Made by a program: the position numbers and the translations under genes | NCBI GenBank assembly: GCA_032622095.1 | Contig: CP136061.1 | Location: 3,596,001-3,660,000, forward strand | Length of the DNA: 64,000 nucleotides | Source of the DNA: Siphonodentalium dalli | Lineage: Eukaryota > Mollusca > Scaphopoda > Gadilida > Siphonodentaliidae | Direction: 5' to 3' | Shown here: positions 56,767-64,000 of the stretch, in pieces | Numbering within the stretch: the stretch's first letter is position 1 | Layout of the letters: each line of letters opens with the position of its first letter | The notes under the pieces: generated by a model | What the model was told of the DNA's origin: nothing | Databases searched by the model: none | The model's input: only the letters and a program-made list of their open reading frames with translations

Positions 56767-57149
56767 AGACAAATTCCTTGTCATTCACATGCACGATGTT
56801 GCATGAGTCATCGCATTGCACGAGTGCTTTCTCAACATTCGTTACTTATATTCACACTCAACTGACAAAAGAGTGCGTGGAAGTTTAATCTGCAATTGCA
56901 AAGCAAGTGTGTGTTTGTCATTTCGACAAATGCCATAAGAAATAGTGTCTACTTGAGTGCATATACGGCATTTGGGGACCATGTTAGATCTCATGTTTTC
57001 TTTGACCAATCGGTGTGAAATTTGGTGAGTCGTCTTTTACGATGGGACACATTGGACGCGTGGTTGAAAAGTTAAAAACGCGCCAAAAACGTGACCGAGT
57101 TATACACAGACACACGCACATATACACGACGACTGGTTATATATATATA
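56767..57149. other. No gene recognised
   Basis: Mixed-composition DNA leading to a short TATATATA run beside the palindromic MITE. Confidence 0.35.
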
Positions 57150-57330
57150 TATGTATATATATGCGAGTCTCTCATAGGGAGCCTCGCATATATAAGAGAA
57201 TGCACTGGCTTACAAGGTCAAGGTAAATATTGTTAGGCCAATGTATTCTCTTATATATGCTAGGCTCCATATGGGATACTCGCATATGTAAGAGAATGCA
57301 TTGGCACAGGGTTTCCGCAAAATTTAAGGA
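57150..57330. mobile_element. Palindromic MITE (AAGAGAATGCA family), copy 2
   Basis: Opposite orientation to 6325-6540. Shares TATATAAGAGAATGCACTGG, CTTACAAGGTCAAGGTAAAT, ATTGTTAGGCC and GCACAGGGTTTCCGC. Each half is again a hairpin (CGCATATATAAGAG with CTCTTATATATGC). The adjacent AAGCTCCAGTCATGGAAGGG also resembles the flank of copy 1 (CAGCTCCCATCATGATAGGG), so the element extends to about 57355. Confidence 0.8.
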
Positions 57331-58333
57331 AGCTCCAGTCATGGAAGGGTTAATGGCCAGATGCACGTTTTGCCAAAATGTCCTTGTATTTAAAAATGTA
57401 TTTTTTCCAAATCCGTCAGGAATTTCTATTTAAGAGCCATCGACCCAATGGATATTATAAACTCATTTACTTTACTTATATGGCACGAAAAATAGTTGAA
57501 ATTTCAATCAATTATTGGGCTCAGATGTGTTCTGGGTCGTGGGTTCATAACCAAGTTATAGCTGACCACTATATCTCTTAACACTGTGGCCTAATTCAAG
57601 TTGATAGCTCCCTGCTGGTGTTGACCACACTGTATATCAAGGTTTATATTTATTAGGCGGGAATATCTGGGACTGATTTAGTCTTCATTATAATATATGG
57701 GGCTATGATCCTATATTATGCAATTAAAAATCTAACTCAACATTATGATACCAATGATGCCTCCACTCGAGCCAAGACAATAAGCTATTTTGTGATTTGA
57801 GTGTTGTGTGGAAAAATTAATTATTCTGGAACTTCTTGGTACCGAAAGGGATAAAAAAGAATTTTATATTGTCAATCTCTCAAGTGTTTTAAAATCCATT
57901 GTTTTTATCGTCTCTTTATTATTATTCAGATATATATTTTTTTCCCCTGGATGTGTGCAAAACGTGCGTCTCCCACCTAAAGACCTGCTGTTGGGGTATC
58001 GGTTGGGTAGATGGTGCATTTGGACCGAATGCACTCCCGCTACTCTTCAATGATGGCCTTTACGCCCAGAATCGTGGGTGAGAGTTATCATTGCTCGTAT
58101 AACTTCGGATGAGGTTAAATGTATGGTTTGCGTATATGAATATAGAGGGTAGCCTTTCACAGGCATGCTGATATCAGAGGTTCGTTAAATGTCAAAAAAC
58201 GAGATTTATAAGTAAACAAACCCTTATTTTCCAAAGGATTTCGATTTGCCGCACAATCAGAAATTGCATGCAAACAATACAATAACCGATCGTATCGTCA
58301 CTTTACCCTTTTCTATCACGGTAGGTGATATTT
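57331..58333. other. No gene recognised
   Basis: AT-rich with small unconvincing frames. 57960-58080 is a little more GC-rich but shows no domain. Confidence 0.35.
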
Positions 58334-58493
58334 AAGAAATGAATGTAGTGGGTGTGTGTGTGTTATTGGGGGATACAGTACTGTGGTCGTTGGGGTACAT
58401 TGTGTAAACAGCTAAGCTAAACTAAATGTACCCTCAACGACCACGGCGCAGTATCCCCCAATAACACACACCCATGCAGTACATTCATTTCTT
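58334..58493. mobile_element. Palindromic MITE (160 bp)
   Basis: AAGAAATGAATGTA at 58334 pairs with TACATTCATTTCTT at 58480-58493. GGGTGTGTGTGTGTTATTGG, GGATACAGTACTGTGGTCGT and TGGGGTACAT pair with their complements. The loop is TGTGTAAACAGCTAAGC. Confidence 0.88.
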
Positions 58494-59804
58494 ATATTTA
58501 TAGAATTTTGATTATTTATTCCCATAACAAAGCTGAGTGTATTCTTGTTTATTTCCACAAAATGGCGGATAATTTGAGAACAGCCCACGCAGCACATTAA
58601 GTCAGTCCGATATTAGATTTTCAAACGCTTAACTGCGATAACGTGGTCGATATAAATAACTGACTTCAGATGCAATTCAGCTGAACTTTGAAAACACGCC
58701 CAATTATTCTGCTGACAGCTTTTAGTGATCATGTCAGATTGGGTCAACAATTTGTAAATTCCTGTTCGTGATACACTCAAGATATATCTGAATTATTGGG
58801 ATGTAAACTAGGTGACCCAATTGGCAGTTGACCAATCACCAAACAAGATTTAGTGTATCGCGGACAGACTATGTAAATATATCATTTTGAAGACAGATTA
58901 AGCATTCATAGGTTCTCGTGAATTCCCGGGCTCCACGTGTACATCTTTTGAATGAAAGTCCGTTATAGAAGAGTTACCGAAGGGGACTCGGTCCGAAAAA
59001 CAGCATCAACCCAACCAGCAGCTGTTCTGGACCGAGAAGACTTGGTCTAATTAGGTGAGCGCCCAGGACCCAAAAATGGCCGTATTTAAGAAGTTTGATA
59101 TACCTATGGTACTTAAGCGATTTGTATATGTCATATGAAAGGTTAGATTATATGCTACAAGATAGGACCTGTCAAAATAATTTGAAAGTGGTGCGGTAAC
59201 CATGGAAACGGTAACCCGACTTCCATGAAATTAGCAATATTTTAGCCACTATCACAATAATATACAGTTCTTGTTTTACTGTTCCACTAGAATGAGGACC
59301 AAATGTGTGTTGTATTACGACAGTCTCATTTTACAAACTACCCTATGCATTCAGACTTCATTCGCTTCTCTTTTTAATGTTTATCTGAAAATGTTCGTCA
59401 TTTTGGTGTGATTTAAGTGATTTAAGTGTTTTGTTTATGGGGAAACTGGTGAAAATTGGAATGACATTCCTTTTTGAGAATGACAGTTTATCTATCAGAG
59501 TGTAATATTATTTGAATTCACAGGAATGACAGCATGGGATGTGTGGGAAGTTTTTGTTTAGGGATTTTGGGCTAACGATGTAATGACATTGGCAACGTAA
59601 TGGCATCACGTGAGCGTCCAAACACCTTGTCGAAACCGGATAGAGTATTAATTACATAGTGGAGCAGCAGAGACCAGAAAATGGTCTTATTTTTTGTATT
59701 AGTTGAATCATGTCGCCAACCACCAAGCCGTATTATATATCAAATTGTTCGCACGGATATGGGAAATATGAAAACTGAGTTAGCCAGAAACCTAAATATG
59801 TGCG
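58494..59804. other. No gene recognised
   Basis: Non-coding. Around 58983-59050 ACTCGGTCCGAAAAACAGC and GCTGTTCTGGACCGAG form a small inverted pair. The forward frame at 59681-59884 overlaps a duplicated block and is not supported. Confidence 0.35.
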
Positions 59805-60815
59805 AACAGAGATTTTTTGGGGGGGACCACTTTTTTTGTATATATATGATATCAGTGAAAACTGGAATTGAGCTGCAGGAATAACATATCACGTTACTTT
59901 TTGTTGGAAACTCATCTAAACTGTAGACTATGCATGGTCATGCTCACATGTTGTAAGTGTTTCTTGTGCTATCGTAATGTTCTAGGGTTCGTTTTGGGGT
60001 AAAAATCACAATTTTGTTGTGATAAATGAGAGAATTCTGGAATCCACCCAAACATAATATACGTCGTCATTGGATGCAATTTTATAGCTTTATTTATATA
60101 TACTTATGTTTTCAATGTGATTAATCTACATAATTCGTCAAGTGTAAACATATTTTATTGCATAATAACGCAACGTGATTGAGACACAAGTTTTGCATTT
60201 TTTTGGGGCAGAGGTTTGCACATTAAGGTGTTTAATTCAAGTTTAAACCGCGATGTCGAGGTTATGTATAATTGGACAGCCCTAAATATGTTCCGGTTTT
60301 TGTGTACTATTCAAAGTAGTATCTCCAAGGAGGAGTTTCTCGAGGTTAATATATTGTACACCCAGCGCATCAAGTTGGCCAAACAACAAACATAGTTGGT
60401 CTGAATAAAATGGTGTAGTTATTGGGATTTCGGTTGGAAATTGGGGTGGTCGTCCTGTTCATCCGGCATCTATTGTTTCGGATATGTGTTGCGGTAGGTG
60501 TCACAATCCTCAACATCACATGGTTGCCGACTATGGATTTTATCATTCATCATGATCAGTGCGAACTGCATGTTCTTTCTTTTTTGGGGGACCACTTTTT
60601 CGAATATAAAATCAGTGAAAACTGGAATCCAGCTCTAGAAATAACAGTTGACCTCATTTATGGTCGCTGATTCAATTAGACAATATTATATGGTGAGTTG
60701 CATATGGTATGTGAGGTTTATGGTGTGAATAAACATTTTAGTGTTTATTTTGGCCATTTTTTTGTGTTGAAACATGAGAGAATTATGGAATCCATCAGAA
60801 CGTAATATACTGACA
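59805..60815 (+). repeat. Direct duplication of about 240 bp (two copies)
   Basis: GGGGACCACTTTTT, ATCAGTGAAAACTGGAAT and, further on, ATGAGAGAATTCTGGAATCC occur at 59819-60050 and again at 60590-60800 with substitutions. The frames over both copies (DHFFCIYMISVKTGIE / DHFFEYKISENWNPALE) reflect this duplication. Confidence 0.7.
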
Positions 60816-61322
60816 TCTCTATATAATGCTAGTATGTTTGTAGAAATTATTTAGCGCTATCGAGTAACAGAGGGAGATTAATTGCATTTAGTATAACACG
60901 GTGTCATTGAATATTAAAGTTATATATCATTTTGCGCATGTACACGCGAACACAGCGGTTATTGTTATATACATAATTATAGTCAATACAATACATCCAT
61001 ATCCATACCATGCGATGCATTTCAAATGTAAAATAATACGTTTATGTTCATTTTCGGGACAAAATAACTAGGCCATTGTCCATACTGCGGATGTTTTTAG
61101 TAGAGAAATGCTCGGAAAACATTCGGCACCAATTGTGTGAGTGACATAAAATATATAAGCTTCAAATTAAACCCAGTAGCCCAACATCCGAATAGCGTGC
61201 GGTTCTTTTGTGAGATCGAAATGTGTCGAAAACGGGTATGATTTTCTCTGCTGCATTGAACATGTATCAATGGAATTAACAACATTTATCTCAAGTCTCT
61301 GCATACATTTGAAGGCATTTAC
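60816..61322. other. No gene recognised
   Basis: AT-rich sequence, probably intronic if the exon candidates at 61323 and 62773 belong to one gene. Confidence 0.35.
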
Positions 61323-61370
61323 CTCTTTAGTTCTCACGCTAGCTGTGTAAGCCACCCCGTCATCTCCCTG
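61323..61370 (-). CDS. Candidate small exon (48 bp), unrecognised minus-strand gene
   Basis: Between TATAGCAG and a GAG|GTAAATG donor the minus strand reads QGDDGVAYTASVRTKE in phase 0. The alternative acceptor three bases downstream removes the Gln. The peptide looks coding, and the phase would follow the exon at 62773-62882 directly, but the polypyrimidine tract is poor. I do not recognise the protein. Confidence 0.3.
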
Positions 61371-62772
61371 CTGCTATACCATAACACCGACGGCGTGTTT
61401 CCGGCCATATATCAAGTACCAGACCATATTTCCCCAGGATTGTTTGGGTCGTTAGATAGTACCCCGTTTTTCCATAAATGGTGGTAAGCATATAATTATG
61501 TTGACGCAGTGAGGATAATCTGTTGGAGTGACAGTTCCAACTGGTCTAATGAGCCGGGACGTGTGCGTAATTTGATAAAAAATCAACACCTGCATGAGCC
61601 ATGAGAGCAAGAGCCCTGGGCAAGCAAGCAACTTCGACCTTTTCATTAGGATTAGATATAGTGTTATGAATGTACAATGTTTTTTTTGGTAATGAGTTTC
61701 TGTCGCTACTGCCAGAAATAATGTATTTCCGCTGGAGAAAAGTACTAGACGCTCGCGAAAACAAATAAATAAATATATTTGTCCAGTATCAATATAAAAA
61801 CGCTAGATATTCTCTGTGTTGTTATCCCAATAACGCGATGTCGCACTGTAATGCTCTGTTCGCGGCTGTTTGCGATTGTTATTATTCATTGGTAATTCGC
61901 CGAACGTACACATGTACATATAGAGCTCAGCCTCTAACGTCTATAGCTCGAACGGCTTCTTATTTATTAGCACAACTCAATGGTAATTTAATCTTCCTAC
62001 AGCAATGTGCAGGCTAAACTATATGTATACATGGTATGTCATTGGATTTTCGGTGGGTTGCCTAATTACTCAATATCAACTTTGCTTCGACCATAAATAA
62101 TCTCATATATAACTTATTTTCAAACACACGAAATAGGCCCATACAGGGATTAATTGAATCTGAATTAAGCTCTATATGAACCTAAATGGGACACGATCAA
62201 AACAGTCGTATACATATATGCTCATATGGGCACTATTTAATCTACTTTTTTCATCGACACGGCCTACCAGTTAAACTCTCTTTATCATGTGTTTTAACTG
62301 CGGCCCGCGCCATTCAACGGAATATGAGTATGAGCGGGTACAAGCCCTAAAATAGCTTATTTCAGAATTAAATAAGTTTCATATGTGAATATGTAGGTCC
62401 TATATGAACCTATTTGCATGAGGATATGTTGACACATTATGGCATCAACATTTAAAATTTAGCACCGACATTTGGTTGCTGGTCATTCATGTTTCGACGA
62501 AACATTTTATCGCTGTGTTTGGAGTAAGGCAATTACGTTACTGACACATCCGAGGCAACCACTTATAGTCAGTGGCCTATAGTTACTCTCAGTTATTGTA
62601 AGTTTATGCCGAATCTGGCTCCAATATAAACCCTATCCAATATAAATGTGTACCAATACATATCGGGATTTAAATGCATGTACACAATGAATACGTGCGA
62701 CGTGTAGTCAATTAATTGGTGCATGTTCGAGAATAAGAACATAAGAACTAAGAAAATGTCAGAAATCCTTAC
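61371..62772. other. Probable intron, nothing recognised
   Basis: AT-rich with no convincing exon. The minus frames at 61452-61764 lack splice support. The short forward match to a donor near 61486 is not accepted. Confidence 0.35.
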
Positions 62773-62882
62773 CAAATGTCCTTGTGGCAGTGGTATCTCA
62801 GCGGAGCGATGGGATATTTCGAGAATATCAGCAATAACGCCCAGAGGGTTAATGTGTACATTTGGTGGTTTATACCATAATT
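62773..62882 (-). CDS. Probable internal exon (110 bp), unrecognised minus-strand gene
   Basis: Acceptor CCATCCACATGCAG at 62883 and donor CATTTG|GTAAGG at 62773 bound two split bases plus 36 codons, phase 1 in and 0 out. It reads LWYKPPNVHINPLGVIADIL then EISHRSAEIPLPQGHL, with no stop and strongly protein-like composition. The frame closes upstream of the acceptor with TAA, which supports the exon boundary. I cannot name the family. The forward frame over the same bases is its shadow. The rest of the gene presumably extends right of the window and to lower coordinates. Confidence 0.55.
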
Positions 62883-62886
62883 CTGC

Positions 62887-64000
62887 ATGTGGATGGCCGT
62901 TTTCAAGGGCAAATTAGATATGGCAAGGACTGTGAGCAGAATAGAACAGAGTCATCCATATGCAAGTATAAATGGATTTTTATCTTGTTTACGCCTAGTT
63001 TATTAATACGCCGAATCAACGATCTGTTCTGGCGAAATCAAGATTGTATTATCAAATACTTCAATCAGATATAAATTATTCATTATTCTGAAAGTGACAT
63101 ATAGAGCAGATCGCTGATATCTGATTACTCGTCAGTTTAACGCATTTTTCATAATCGTTGCAATAACTTCATAAAATATAGATGCCTGTTTGTTCCGAGA
63201 TAAGGGTCTGTTTTAGACTTTGTTTCGATTGTTGTCATGACGCCATTGTCCGACATCCATTAATATGCACTACAAGTGAAACGCTATGCAATCAAGCGTC
63301 TGAAATTCAACAATTCATAAGAATGTCTAGATGTGTTCCAGATATTTTATGATGTGCAGACGTTGATGCACAGTGTTGATGACCGGTGTGCGCCCAAGCT
63401 GACAGAACGTACCCTATACATCGCTATATTGGACTATATGGGTCCGGTGTAAAAGGTCAATACGACTTTAAATGACTAAAATATAAAATTAGTCGCACCG
63501 ATTCTGATAGACGGGTACTATATGAATTCAAATCTGTAATATTCCCATCAATTTGTCAAGCAGTTTGGGCGCCTAAACAGTCACAGCACTTTAGGTCTTG
63601 TGAGATATCGTTTGAGTTGATAGACATGCAAATAATTCACTGATTGGCTTGATGCACTGATGACAGTTATGTTCTAGCCATTAATAGTCACATTAATGTT
63701 TGAGACAGTTGCTCACTCTTTTTCCATACACACGATGATCCAGGCTTTAGTTAGATCAGTGCAAGTTTATTTATTTCAGTTATATAATTTTCGAAGCTTC
63801 TTTCCGAAGGGTGTCGGGAAATAATTTTTCCACGCCACTGTTACATATGCAACATGTCATAGCTTAATATCATCTCCGCTGAGGCCCATATGAGGTCTTT
63901 AACCGTTAAATAAGGTCTATCTCTTCCTGTAACACGTTTTATATTGATTCCTGGGTGTAAAATAATACATGTGAATCGAAGACCCCTGCCATTAAACGCT
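62887..64000. other. No further gene recognised to the right edge
   Basis: AT-rich DNA with no clear exon, repeat or element. It is probably intron of the minus-strand gene that owns the exon at 62773-62882. Confidence 0.35.

Overview
This is a stretch of animal nuclear genome, AT-rich, intron-rich and packed with transposon remnants. The mix (Helitrons, PIF/Harbinger and hAT non-autonomous elements, TTAA-target foldbacks, a YADD-type LINE, an integrase-derived protein of the KRBA2-like/Ginger kind, and several 150-170 bp tandem arrays) fits a marine lophotrochozoan, most likely a mollusc. There are no operons, no Shine-Dalgarno sites, and no CRISPR array, rRNA or tRNA gene that I can see. 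Most long open frames are accidents of repeats.

The main gene lies on the minus strand and occupies the left half of the window. I reconstruct four coding exons with matching splice phases: exon 1 (35017-34706; signal peptide plus PAN/apple-like module, phase 0 out), exon 2 (27549-27453; phase 0 in, 1 out), exon 3 (8199-8039; phase 1 in, 0 out) and exon 4 (327-161; phase 0 in, 2 out). Together they give 245 codons, and the gene continues past the left edge. Introns are about 7.2, 19.3 and 7.7 kb. The predicted product is a secreted protein with a PAN-like N-terminus, a short charged linker and a globular domain built from exons 3 and 4. The acceptor and first part of exon 4 have been copied into a five-unit 73 bp tandem array, so the last intron ends in a ladder of five nearly identical acceptors.

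The introns are a transposon graveyard. Intron 3 (328-8038) holds a 0.9 kb foldback, a hAT-like element with G-tract ends, a GAT microsatellite and a palindromic MITE. Intron 2 (8200-27452) holds two Helitrons joined head to tail, a PIF/Harbinger-like element with TAA target duplications, several foldbacks and a 172 bp tandem array. Intron 1 (27550-34705) holds a TTAA-flanked element nested in AT-rich repeat, a second PIF/Harbinger copy in inverted orientation, one copy of an unclassified 2.1 kb repeat, a broken LINE reverse transcriptase and a TTAA-flanked foldback.

Right of 35 kb no gene can be built with confidence. The region contains a 0.55 kb long-TIR element, repeated units at 38-39.5 kb with an inverted relative at 44.4 kb, a second copy of the 2.1 kb repeat (45.3-47.4 kb), three adjacent but different tandem arrays (48.7-51.6 kb), a compact transposon carrying only the C-terminal part of an integrase-type protein (52.7-54.05 kb), a LINE 3' remnant on the minus strand, and one or two likely exons of an unrecognised minus-strand gene near 61.3 and 62.8 kb.
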